47,380 bases of DNA from CAYFZR01 sp964347835 [NCBI: uncultured archaeon] (GTDB lineage: Archaea > CAYFZR01), in assembly GCA_964347835.1 (NCBI GenBank), contig CAYFZR010000002.1:1-47380 (forward strand), given 5' to 3'. Positions 1-7,861 of this stretch are shown here, in pieces. Made by a program: the position numbers and the translations under genes. The notes beneath the pieces are model-generated. The model was not told where the DNA came from. It made no database searches and saw nothing but the letters and a program-made list of their open reading frames with translations. Each line of letters opens with the position of its first letter. The stretch's first letter is position 1.

Positions 1-99
1 TTTTTCAATACACTTTTTTAAGATAGAAATCTTTTTTTCAAGCTCATCTGAACTCTCGATAAGTTGCTGATGATTTTCCACCAATACTTTTTTACCCAT
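1..99 (-). CDS. 5' part of an unknown gene cut by the window edge
   Basis: An open frame of 33 codons runs from an ATG at 99 down to base 1 without a stop, so the gene continues outside the window. The translation is lysine- and glutamate-rich (it begins MGKKVLVENH) and looks like a helical or coiled-coil N-terminus. There is no clear Shine-Dalgarno sequence before the ATG. Product not recognised. It could be a chance frame, but its AT-rich codon use matches the resident genes rather than the G+C-rich gene at 345. Confidence 0.4.
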   Translation of the reverse strand, partial: MGKKVLVENHQQLIESSDELEKKISILKKCIEK

Positions 100-247
100 C
101 GAGTTTCTTTAAAATTAAATTAGTTATAAATTCATCGCAATTTCGAATAAAATTATGGAAATAATCTTATGAAAACTGCGTAAATCCTAACAACAACTTG
201 GGAAAAGGGACAAATATAAGTTAATATAGATTTCGAAGAAGTTCAAA

Positions 248-379
248 ATGGATAAAAAACGTTTTGAAAGAATCATAGGAGAAAACTACATGGATAAACC
301 AAAACCCAATTTCTTCTCAAACCCATGTCTTTCACCCACAAATTTTGCGTATGGATGTGGTGATGGGAGTGGAAGGTGA
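248..379 (+). CDS. Possible 43-residue ORF crossing a composition boundary
   Basis: A frame of 43 codons opens at ATG 248 and stops at 379, overlapping the start of the following channel gene in another frame. The first half is AT-rich and lysine-rich (MDKKRFERIIGENY), as in resident genes. The second half lies in the G+C-rich segment and reads as low-complexity glycine and serine. It may be the broken start of a resident gene joined to foreign DNA, or chance. The rest of bases 100-344 shows only an AT-rich TATA-like stretch near 211-228. Confidence 0.2.
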   Translation: MDKKRFERIIGENYMDKPKPNFFSNPCLSPTNFAYGCGDGSGR

Positions 380-1067
380 CAAACCCGATAAAAGAGACCA
401 AGAGGACCTGTGGGCCCCCAGTCTGAGCCCAGCGCGCATCGAGGCTCTCTGCGATGGCGTCTTCGCCATAGCCATGACCCTCCTCGTGTTCGAGCTTTCG
501 GTCCCTTACCTCCTCGGGACTCCTGTATCAGGGCATTATCCCACCAGCATCATGGAAATGTGGCCGGAGTTCTACGTATACGTGATGGGCTTTCTGGTGC
601 TGGGAGTCTATTGGACACTGCATAAGTACATGTTCCATTTCATCAAGCGCTCGGATGGGGTCCTTGTCTGGTTAAACGTTCTGTTTCTAATGTTCGCCGC
701 ATTAGTACCCTTCTCGACGAACGTGCTCAAAGCCAATAGGTTACTCCCAGGGTCTCCAGTTCATTGTTATACCGCGTCTGCGTTCTATTACACCTCCACA
801 ATCGTGACCTTTTTGGTACTGCTCGGAATATGGCAGTACGCCACGAGAGGATATCGCTTGGTCGATCGTGATATTGATGAACGTATCATCTCCCAGATCA
901 ACAAGGTCTTCATAGTGGGTGTCACCTTAATGGCCCCGGCCGTCGTATTTTCGTACTTCATTCCCCAGGCCGGGTACATAGGTTTCTTAGCCCTCGCATA
1001 CGTGATCGCCGCGACCGCGTACGGACGTCACGGATCGTTCTTCAAGAGGAGAACCAAGTCCTCTTAG
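345..1067 (+). CDS. TMEM175-like (DUF1211) potassium channel family membrane protein
   Basis: The 240-residue product has a charged N-terminus, then a first membrane segment containing CDGVFAIAMTLLVFEL, which matches the signature of the TMEM175/DUF1211 family, where the usual motif is FSDGVFAI. About six hydrophobic segments follow and the tail is basic (FFKRRTKSS). Prokaryotic members are proton- or potassium-conducting channels; ion selectivity cannot be read here, and the usual FS before the Asp is LC. ATGs at 345, 351 and 363 all compete as starts. By eye the gene is about half G+C, whereas neighbours are near one third, and it uses GC-ending codons, so it was probably acquired recently. 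Family assignment is fairly secure; function is by family only. Confidence 0.75.
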   Translation: MRMDVVMGVEGDKPDKRDQEDLWAPSLSPARIEALCDGVFAIAMTLLVFELSVPYLLGTPVSGHYPTSIMEMWPEFYVYVMGFLVLGVYWTLHKYMFHFIKRSDGVLVWLNVLFLMFAALVPFSTNVLKANRLLPGSPVHCYTASAFYYTSTIVTFLVLLGIWQYATRGYRLVDRDIDERIISQINKVFIVGVTLMAPAVVFSYFIPQAGYIGFLALAYVIAATAYGRHGSFFKRRTKSS

Positions 1068-1204
1068 AAAGTGCAGGAGAAAGAGGCGGGATCCGCATCC
1101 GAATGACAACGGTGAGCATCCCTTAGTGCGGTCTTTAATCTTGGGACCATTAGGTTTTAGAAGTTAAGAGAGCATAACCGCGCGGGCAGTAGGGTAATTA
1201 TATT

Positions 1205-2377
1205 TCAATCCTTTTTTAGTCTCATTCCAAATAGGAAACGGAATAGGTTTACGCGTCTTATAAACTCATACAACGTCATTATTAATGCAAATGATGCTGT
1301 GCTAAGAATTAGGTATTTTACCATCACGCCAGCACCCCAGTTCATAATATAAAAACCAACTGTAACAATTACAGTTTGATGAAGTACATAAAATGGTAAA
1401 ACAGCCTCATTTGCGTATACCAATACACGGTTGTTGAAACTAAGGTATTTGCTCCCGAAGCCGAGTATTGCAACGAGCAGGAACCAAGAACTGGAAGCAC
1501 GGATAATCGCCTCCAGAATATTTCCCGAAGTTTCTCCGAAAGGAAATTCGTGTTCGAGGACGTCGAAGTAGTACCCTGCTGTTATCAATAATGTACTTGT
1601 AATTACACCCATAACAAGTGCTATTCCCCTGTGTCGTTCTATCGTTTCCTTGAAATTCAAATCAGACGCAATCAGGTAACCGAAGATAAAAAAGAATATG
1701 TATTCGGCATGACTCCAACCGCCAAATGCTCGATTGAAGATTAATAAGCCAATACCCCCTGGTTGGAGACCAACGATCAGTCCCATGATAAAGATAGGAA
1801 CAAAAAATAAAAATATAGCTCCCGGCTTTTTGAAAAAAACAGCTACTCTGGAAATATGCCTTTGTCCTTTTTCTTTTCTGAAATAAAGGAAGATTGGCAG
1901 TGAAATCAAAGAGAATATAAAAAGAAATTCCAGGAACCATAAGTGGAGCCCCATCCAAGCAAAATTTCCACCAAATGCGTAGAGGCCGTCAAAATAATGA
2001 GGATAGAACTCGATAAAAGAACCAACGAATTGTTGGTGGCTTACACGCTCGATGTAAACCTGTAAAGGTGCGATTATAACAAATATGCCGAAGATGAGGG
2101 GAACTACGAGTCTTTTGAACCTTTCACTGACATATTGTCCGCCACTTCGAAAGGTCAGTGCAAAGTACGAACCTTCTCCAGAAAGGAAAAAGAAAAGAGG
2201 CATAATCCATAGAACCATGAATGCAATAAATACAGACATGCCGATACTCAACTGGTTATTCTTTACGTGCCAGTCTTCGTAATTGAAGAACCTTGCACTA
2301 TGAAACAAAAAAATCGATAACATTGCCAGTACTCTTAGCCAATCAATATCGTAACGCCTTTCAGGTTTGGTCACCAT
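1205..2377 (-). CDS. Acyltransferase family 3 membrane protein
   Basis: This integral membrane protein of about 390 residues opens with RYDIDWLRVLAMLSIFLFHS, the typical first helix of the acyltransferase-3 (OafA/OpgC-like) family, including the His used in acyl transfer. Around ten hydrophobic helices follow. Members move acetyl or other acyl groups onto sugars or lipids at the membrane; the substrate here is unknown. The frame can open at a GTG (2389), but the ATG at 2377 has GGTGAT seven bases upstream and is preferred. It is a single gene facing away from the 2TM/DUF4097 pair. Its composition is closer to the resident genes than to the channel gene at 345, although it may belong to the same variable patch. 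Confidence 0.82.
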   Translation of the reverse strand: MVTKPERRYDIDWLRVLAMLSIFLFHSARFFNYEDWHVKNNQLSIGMSVFIAFMVLWIMPLFFFLSGEGSYFALTFRSGGQYVSERFKRLVVPLIFGIFVIIAPLQVYIERVSHQQFVGSFIEFYPHYFDGLYAFGGNFAWMGLHLWFLEFLFIFSLISLPIFLYFRKEKGQRHISRVAVFFKKPGAIFLFFVPIFIMGLIVGLQPGGIGLLIFNRAFGGWSHAEYIFFFIFGYLIASDLNFKETIERHRGIALVMGVITSTLLITAGYYFDVLEHEFPFGETSGNILEAIIRASSSWFLLVAILGFGSKYLSFNNRVLVYANEAVLPFYVLHQTVIVTVGFYIMNWGAGVMVKYLILSTASFALIMTLYEFIRRVNLFRFLFGMRLKKD

Positions 2378-2627
2378 AGTCTTCATCACCTTTTTTTTTA
2401 GGTATTTTAGGTTTTCGATATTTAAAACTAAGTATCAATTCTCAGCAATTTCAAGTAAAATTTTGAAAAAACTCATAAAAACCGTTCCAAATTCTAAAAA
2501 ATTCCACTTAGATTATTATTTGTGGAGGGAGCCTCGAAATCAGTTCTTAAATTATTTCATTAGAAGGAGCAGTTTTCCTTTCAAAATATTTATATGGGCT
2601 AATTTAAAGTAGGTAGGAGGTGAAAAA

Positions 2628-2903
2628 ATGGAAGAAAACGAAAAATACGAACGCGCAAAAAAGCGAGTCTCTGCGCTCAAAGGATTCTATCGCCATCTCA
2701 CTATTTATATCGCGGTCATGGCCTTATTGTTCTTTATCGACCTAGCTGATGGGGGGAACTGGTGGTTCTTCTGGCCGGCAATAGGATGGGGCATCGCTGT
2801 GGTTATACATGGAGTTTCTGTTGGATTTGATATTGGCATGTTAGGTCCTGAGTGGGAGGAGAAAAAAATCAAAGAAATTATGGAGAAAGAGAAAGAAAAA
2901 TAG
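2628..2903 (+). CDS. 2TM domain protein
   Basis: The 91-residue product fits the 2TM domain family: a charged N-terminal helix (KYERAKKRVSALKGFYRHL), two membrane helices joined by a short Trp-rich turn (GGNWWFFWPAIGWG), and a charged C-terminal helix ending in repeated Glu-Lys. A strong Shine-Dalgarno GGAGG lies before the ATG, and a TATA-like stretch sits around 2585-2595. The DUF4097 lipoprotein gene follows 53 bases later and is likely cotranscribed. Such small 2TM proteins often sit beside membrane-stress or regulator genes; no specific function is known. Confidence 0.8.
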   Translation: MEENEKYERAKKRVSALKGFYRHLTIYIAVMALLFFIDLADGGNWWFFWPAIGWGIAVVIHGVSVGFDIGMLGPEWEEKKIKEIMEKEKEK

Positions 2904-2956
2904 CCTGTTGCGCAGGAGAAATTGAAAAATAAAACATCACACAGGGGAGCGAAAAA

Positions 2957-3865
2957 ATGAAAAAAGCAAATGCGAATCTTCCTTCAGCAGTTTTGGTAGC
3001 CTTGCTTGTTCTATTCATCGCGGGATGTATCACTTCATACGTCCCCACGGCGGGAATAGAAGATTCTTTCGAGAGAACGATCAAAGTTAAGGAGCCACTG
3101 ATATTAGAAGTGAAAACTGGAAGCGGGAATATAGATATCACTCAAGGTGAAAATGGAAAACTGAAAGTTTCATCCACATTTCGGGTACAAGCAAGGAATG
3201 AAGGTGAGGCGAGAGAAATAGCAGAAAAGATCAAGAAGGATCCTCCAATCGAGATCGATGGAAATAGGGTTGAGATTGGAAACTTGCTGAAATATAATCT
3301 CGGGTCCGGGCAACAGGTGAGCATGAGTTTCATCATCGAAGCGCCTCACGATACTTCCGTCGATTCAGATACTGGCTCAGGAGATCAGAAGATTGAAGGC
3401 TTAAAGGGTCCGGTGCGAGTCGATGCTGGATCAGGAGATATTGAGATCGAAGATATAAGTGGCAGAGTCGATGTAAATACTGGCAGCGGTAGAATCGAAA
3501 TATCTGATGTCTCCGACGATGTAGCTGCTCGTGCGGGGAGCGGAGACGTGAATTTAGCCAAAATCGAAGGTAACATCTTTGCGGATACTGGCTCGGGTGA
3601 TATCACTGTGGATTCTTCAATCGGCGATGATAAGAAATGGGATTTCAACGCTGGCTCAGGGGATGTAGAACTTCTGCTTCCAGTTGATTCAGAGTTCAAT
3701 CTTAAAGCTAGGACAGGTTCGGGAAGGATTGAGATTGATTTTCCTTTGACTATCTCCCCCGGGAGGCAAGCCAGAGGGGAGTTAGAAGGAAAGGTTGGTG
3801 AGAGTCCCATAGCTGAAATCAATATTGAGACAGGCAGCGGAAATATCGAGGTCAAGAAAAAATAA
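2957..3865 (+). CDS. DUF4097-type beta-strand repeat lipoprotein
   Basis: The 302-residue product starts with a lipoprotein signal peptide whose lipobox FIAGC puts the modified Cys at residue 24. The rest is a beta-strand repeat of the DUF4097 (adhesin-like, beta-helix) type. The tetrapeptide TGSG or AGSG occurs nine times. Four successive units are exactly 18 residues long, followed by two of 21. It has a good Shine-Dalgarno (AGGGGAGC) and lies just behind the 2TM gene, so the pair probably forms an operon. The likely location is the outer face of the membrane. The binding partner is unknown. The 166-codon frame on the opposite strand is a mirror of the repeats, not a gene. Confidence 0.8.
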   Translation: MKKANANLPSAVLVALLVLFIAGCITSYVPTAGIEDSFERTIKVKEPLILEVKTGSGNIDITQGENGKLKVSSTFRVQARNEGEAREIAEKIKKDPPIEIDGNRVEIGNLLKYNLGSGQQVSMSFIIEAPHDTSVDSDTGSGDQKIEGLKGPVRVDAGSGDIEIEDISGRVDVNTGSGRIEISDVSDDVAARAGSGDVNLAKIEGNIFADTGSGDITVDSSIGDDKKWDFNAGSGDVELLLPVDSEFNLKARTGSGRIEIDFPLTISPGRQARGELEGKVGESPIAEINIETGSGNIEVKKK

Positions 3866-3909
3866 AGGGGCTTCGTTTCGCTCAATCAAATGCGTTCTTG
3901 AAATATGAG

Positions 3910-3982
3910 CGCGGCCGCCGGGATTCGAACCCGGGCTTTAGGCTTGGGAGGCCTATGTCCTTACCAACTAGACTACGACCGC
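3910..3982 (-). tRNA. tRNA-Gly (anticodon CCC)
   Basis: A full cloverleaf reads on the minus strand: acceptor GCGGTCG pairs with CGGCCGC, the anticodon stem TAGGC/GCCTA encloses the loop CTCCCAA giving anticodon CCC, and the T arm has GGTTCGAATCC. The length is 73 and CCA is not encoded. The gene stands alone between the convergent ends of the DUF4097 gene and the P-loop gene. Confidence 0.95.
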
Positions 3983-4037
3983 ACGAATAAAATAAGACTT
4001 TCACCTCAAAAATATCTTTGGTATGCGGTGAAGTTGA

Positions 4038-4871
4038 ATGTCAGATATAATCATACTGGGAGCCGAACCCAAGGATTCAGGGAAAACAACTGTTGCAAGG
4101 GGAATTTCTCTAAATTTAAAAGAAAATCTAATAAATTTTGTAGTTTTCAAACCAAGATCTGGACACAATTACTGGTATCACTACGATCATACAAAAGAAT
4201 GCCTTAAAAAGAGATTTTTGTACAGTAAAGATGCTGAAACTCTCCTAAAGACAATTAATATTCGCGAATCAATTAAGTTAATTAACCCGATTCATCGATT
4301 GTGGTCTCCACAAGATATCTTCAAAGCCTCGATGAAAGATTCTGAGGATATCTTCGTAATAGATAGAGTCACAATCTCTGACAAAACGACTGTCTTCCTT
4401 AATAAAGAAAGATATCTCTCAATTATTTCAGAAGACCTCATAGAAAGATTTTTTTCAATCGATGATGACCTTATTGAGGTACAAGACCAATTTGAACTTG
4501 AGAATTATATAGAGACATATACAACGGCGATAAAAAGTTCACACGAGACTCTCAGAAGAAAATATGATGTTTTATTGATAGAGGGTTTAGAGAATTTTGT
4601 TTATACTTCGCCAATTATCGATCCGAGTATTGTAATAATCGTTGCACTAAATAAGATTCTCTTGTATAATCCAGATGACTATATGCATGCTATAGACCTA
4701 ATTTCCCAAATAAAAATAGCGAGAGTATCTGATCTCATAAACTTATTAAAACCCCAAGATACTTTCGTTGTTCCTCCAATGAAGGCATCAGAAATAAATA
4801 ATCCAGATAAAATTAGGGAGAATCTTGAGAAACCCTCAAAAAGGATAATTCAAGAGTTAGACCTTAATTAA
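4038..4871 (+). CDS. Uncharacterised archaeal P-loop ATPase/GTPase
   Basis: The 277-residue product begins with a beta strand and a Walker A loop, GAEPKDSGKTT at about residues 8-18, the arrangement seen in the MinD/dethiobiotin-synthetase-like P-loop group. A hydrophobic strand, YDVLLIEGLENF near residue 181, resembles a Walker B region, and VVALNKI near 210 follows it. There is no membrane segment. It resembles the archaeal predicted P-loop ATPase/GTPase family (COG4028, from memory); no role is established. It ends about 40 bases before the phosphohexomutase and may share its transcript. The P-loop is certain; the substrate is not. Confidence 0.6.
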   Translation: MSDIIILGAEPKDSGKTTVARGISLNLKENLINFVVFKPRSGHNYWYHYDHTKECLKKRFLYSKDAETLLKTINIRESIKLINPIHRLWSPQDIFKASMKDSEDIFVIDRVTISDKTTVFLNKERYLSIISEDLIERFFSIDDDLIEVQDQFELENYIETYTTAIKSSHETLRRKYDVLLIEGLENFVYTSPIIDPSIVIIVALNKILLYNPDDYMHAIDLISQIKIARVSDLINLLKPQDTFVVPPMKASEINNPDKIRENLEKPSKRIIQELDLN

Positions 4872-4912
4872 TATATAAAAAATATACATTTTTAAACTTG
4901 GAGTTGAAGCGC

Positions 4913-6301
4913 ATGATATCTTTTGGTACGGATGGATGGAGAGCAAGAATGGATGAGTACTTTACGGAAGAGAACTTATCAATAGTTTGTCAGGCGATAT
5001 CAAACTACATCTTAGAAAGAGGAATGGAAGATAGAGGAATAGTCATAGGATACGATACAAGGAAAAATTCAGATTCATTCGCTAGAAAGTGTGCTGAAAT
5101 ACTCGCAGGAAATGATATAAAGTCCTTTTTTCCGAAAAGGAATTGTCCTACTCCAGTAACAGCTTTTTATATAAAAGTGAGGGGGGCATGTGGAGCAATA
5201 ATGATTACGGCTTCTCACAATCCGAAGGAATATAACGGAATTAAGTTTATTCCTGAGTATGCAGGTCCTGCCACAAAAGACATCACAGACAAAATAGAAG
5301 ATGAAATAAGTAATTTAAAGGAGATAAAATTATTAAAATTCAAAGATTTAGAGAATAAAGATCTTTTAGAGTATGTTGATCCAAGTATTGAGTATATAGA
5401 ACACATTAAAAGGTTCTTAGACCAGGATTTAGGCATAAAGGTCTGTTATGATCCATTATATGGTACAGGAAATGGATATTCTGACAAGATATTGAGAGAT
5501 TTAAACTGCGAGGTTATTAAAATTCACGATGAAATTGACCCGAATTTTGGCGGTTTAACGCCAGATCCCGATCCAAAGAATCTAAAGGACCTGATAGAGG
5601 TGGTTAAAAAAACAGGTGCTCTGTTAGGTATAGCCACAGACGGAGACGCAGACAGAATAGGGATGATAGATGAGAACGGAAGATTTTACAATCCTAATCA
5701 AGTCTTCTCTATACTCTTAGAATATTTAGCAGAAAAAGGCAAAACAGGCGCAGTTGTAAGAACGGTAGCCACGACGCATATGCTTGATAGAATAGCAAAA
5801 AAATTTAATTTAAAAGTGTATGAGACGCCTGTTGGCTTTAAATACGTTGGAGAATTAATTAGAGAAAAAGATGTACTGATGGGTTGCGAGGAGAGTGGAG
5901 GATTCAGCATGGGGGGACATATTCCAGAAAAGGATGGAATTCTTGCATCTCTCCTTGTTGCAAATATGGTTGCGGAAAAGGGATTTCTTTCTGAAATTTA
6001 CTCTTCCCTTATAGAAAAATACGGAGGGATCTACAGTCAAAGAATAGGCGTTTACTGCGATGAAAAAAGGAAAGATAGTTTAATAGAAATGATACTGGCC
6101 AAAAAACCTGAGAGAGTACTGAATAAAGAAGTAAAGGAGATAAATACTGTAGATGGATTGAAGATTATATTGGAAGATAGTTGGCTTTTACTGAGACCAT
6201 CCGGTACGGAACCCTTGTTTAGGATATATGCTGAATCTAATGACGAAGGAGAAATGAAAGAACTATTAAAATACGGTAAAAATCTTGTTGAGGGAACATA
6301 A
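4913..6301 (+). CDS. Phosphoglucomutase/phosphomannomutase family enzyme
   Basis: This alpha-D-phosphohexomutase has all four active-site loops: the phosphoserine loop ITASHNP (Ser near residue 101), the metal loop DGDADRIG, the sugar loop GCEESGG, and the phosphate loop RPSGTEPLFRIY. It interconverts hexose 6- and 1-phosphates in the cytoplasm and so feeds nucleotide-sugar synthesis. The frame extends to a TTG at 4898, but ATG 4913 has GGAG nine bases upstream and starts with the conserved ISFGTDGWR. It converges on wecB and its small downstream gene. Another phosphohexomutase (GlmM-like, 8861) lies nearby, so this one probably acts on glucose or mannose; the sequence does not decide which. 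Confidence 0.88.
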   Translation: MISFGTDGWRARMDEYFTEENLSIVCQAISNYILERGMEDRGIVIGYDTRKNSDSFARKCAEILAGNDIKSFFPKRNCPTPVTAFYIKVRGACGAIMITASHNPKEYNGIKFIPEYAGPATKDITDKIEDEISNLKEIKLLKFKDLENKDLLEYVDPSIEYIEHIKRFLDQDLGIKVCYDPLYGTGNGYSDKILRDLNCEVIKIHDEIDPNFGGLTPDPDPKNLKDLIEVVKKTGALLGIATDGDADRIGMIDENGRFYNPNQVFSILLEYLAEKGKTGAVVRTVATTHMLDRIAKKFNLKVYETPVGFKYVGELIREKDVLMGCEESGGFSMGGHIPEKDGILASLLVANMVAEKGFLSEIYSSLIEKYGGIYSQRIGVYCDEKRKDSLIEMILAKKPERVLNKEVKEINTVDGLKIILEDSWLLLRPSGTEPLFRIYAESNDEGEMKELLKYGKNLVEGT

Positions 6302-6547
6302 TCAAAAAAAATCTAAAAAAACCAATGTTCTAAACAAAAAGATCCAAAATAAAGCCCAGAGTATCAATACAATACTGGCGATCAATCTCTTTAAAATCCA
6401 TGGCTGGATAAACAAATCTTTTAAACGACCTGCCAATAGAAATTTTCCAAAATATAACATGAGTATCAGACTCAAAAGAGTTAAAGCGAAGAAAGACAGA
6501 AATATTAAGAATTTAAAAATGTCTTCCCGGGATTTCAGACCTAGCAT
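6302..6547 (-). CDS. Small two-helix membrane protein downstream of wecB
   Basis: An 81-residue product with two long hydrophobic segments separated by a basic and aromatic loop (GRLKDLFIQPWILKRL). The ATG at 6547 has AGGTGG five bases upstream and overlaps the wecB stop by seven bases (ATGCTAG), which argues for translational coupling and for a real gene. Its stop abuts the end of the convergent phosphohexomutase. The family is not recognised. A role at the membrane beside glycan synthesis is suggested by position only. Confidence 0.6.
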   Translation of the reverse strand: MLGLKSREDIFKFLIFLSFFALTLLSLILMLYFGKFLLAGRLKDLFIQPWILKRLIASIVLILWALFWIFLFRTLVFLDFF

Positions 6548-7857
6548 AGTTTCCACCTTTTCCTAAAATCTATTATATGACCTTTTTTCAAAGTAAAATT
6601 TTTTTTAGGAAAGTGTTTCATACCAGACCCGTCTATGATCAGCATGATTTCTATATCCTCTTCTTCCTCAATTTCTCCTACCATTTTGTTCGCATGTTTT
6701 TCTTCTAACTTCATAATTTTTCTGTAGGGCAATTCATCCCTAAAATCTGGCCTTTCTACCTTCAACTCGTGTTTCTCAAATTTTTCTTTTATGATCCTTG
6801 CAATTTTTTTCCCTGAGGTAGCGTCTCCGTATGGATTATTAGCCTTAGTCATATTCTCATAGAATTCTTCATTGTTCAAAAGTAAATTACAGTATTTCTC
6901 AATCCTTTCTTTATCAAGACCGATCAAAATGTTAGCACCGAGCATTACGGTCTCCGGTCTCTCAGTATTTTCTCTGAGGGTGAGGCAAGGCTTTTTGAGA
7001 ATAATTGCCTCTTCCTGTATTCCTCCTGAATCAGTCATGACGAATTTACAATTATAGAGTAAATTCAAAAAATCAAGATATCCAAAGGGTTTTGTCAGTA
7101 AAATATTTTTAGAATTATTTATTTCATCGAACAAATTAAATTCTTTCAGTCTCCTTTCTGTCCTTGGATGTACTGGGAACACTATTTTATACTCTATTAA
7201 TTTCAGACCTTCTATTGCCTCTTTCAGTCTTCTTTCGTCGTCTACATTCTCTGCTCTGTGTAAAGTTAAGAGTATAAAATCATCCAAGCCTAAATTTGTG
7301 GATGTTTCCTTCTTTAGAGCTAGTGGAAGATTTTTCTCGCACGCATCTACGATGGTATTCCCGGTTATGAATATCTTACTGGGGGATACGTTCTCGTTAA
7401 CTAAATTTAATGCTGATATTTCAGTTGGAGCAAAAAGAAGTTCAGAACAATGATCAGTCAATATTCTATTGATTTCTTCAGGCATGGTCCTATCAAAAGA
7501 TCTCAATCCAGATTCTACGTGTGCAAAGGGTAATAACAACTTTAAACTTGTAAGAGAAGCTGCAAGAACGCTGTTTGTATCTCCTTCGGCGATTACAACA
7601 TCCGGTTTTACTTCATCAAATATCTTCTCCAAGCCAATGATCATATTAGAGGTTTGGTAGGCGTGGGTGCCAGATCCGATCTCCAAGTTTTTTTGTATGC
7701 TTGGTAAACCCAACTCCTCTATAAAACTCATTGACATCAAATAATCATAGTGCTGCCCCGTATGTATGATAGATAATTCCTCATCCTTGAACTCCTCTAT
7801 TACCGGAGCCATCTTTATTATTTCTGGTCTGCTTCCGACTACGCATAAAATCTTCAA
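6541..7857 (-). CDS. wecB: UDP-N-acetylglucosamine 2-epimerase (non-hydrolysing)
   Basis: The enzyme interconverts UDP-GlcNAc and UDP-ManNAc in the cytoplasm. The N-terminus MKILCVVGSRPEIIKMAPVI, the segments EGDTNSVLA and HVESGLRS, LTLHRAEN, and TDSGGIQEEA with ERPET are family hallmarks. The start is a TTG at 7857 with GAGGTGAT just upstream; no ATG fits. The stop of the preceding transferase gene is only four bases away, so the two are cotranscribed. At 438 residues it is about 70 longer than usual: after residue 365 comes a charged linker with a run of Glu, then a short probably beta-rich tail. The extension is real in frame but its role is unknown. Confidence 0.9.
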   Translation of the reverse strand: MKILCVVGSRPEIIKMAPVIEEFKDEELSIIHTGQHYDYLMSMSFIEELGLPSIQKNLEIGSGTHAYQTSNMIIGLEKIFDEVKPDVVIAEGDTNSVLAASLTSLKLLLPFAHVESGLRSFDRTMPEEINRILTDHCSELLFAPTEISALNLVNENVSPSKIFITGNTIVDACEKNLPLALKKETSTNLGLDDFILLTLHRAENVDDERRLKEAIEGLKLIEYKIVFPVHPRTERRLKEFNLFDEINNSKNILLTKPFGYLDFLNLLYNCKFVMTDSGGIQEEAIILKKPCLTLRENTERPETVMLGANILIGLDKERIEKYCNLLLNNEEFYENMTKANNPYGDATSGKKIARIIKEKFEKHELKVERPDFRDELPYRKIMKLEEKHANKMVGEIEEEEDIEIMLIIDGSGMKHFPKKNFTLKKGHIIDFRKRWKLC

Positions 7858-7861
7858 AGTA

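Noticed and set aside
3080-3860. Regular GSG-coding repeats as a possible CRISPR array
   Set aside because: The unit is 54 bases without a conserved palindrome and is fully open in one frame, so it is a protein repeat.
3385-3885. A 166-codon open frame opposite the DUF4097 gene
   Set aside because: It mirrors the repeated GSG codons, has no ribosome site and is Pro/Ser-rich in a repetitive way; the plus-strand lipoprotein is clear.
3910-3982. tRNA-Gly as an attachment site for an island covering 345-3865
   Set aside because: I could not find a repeat of the tRNA 3' end near 300-350, and no integrase is present.
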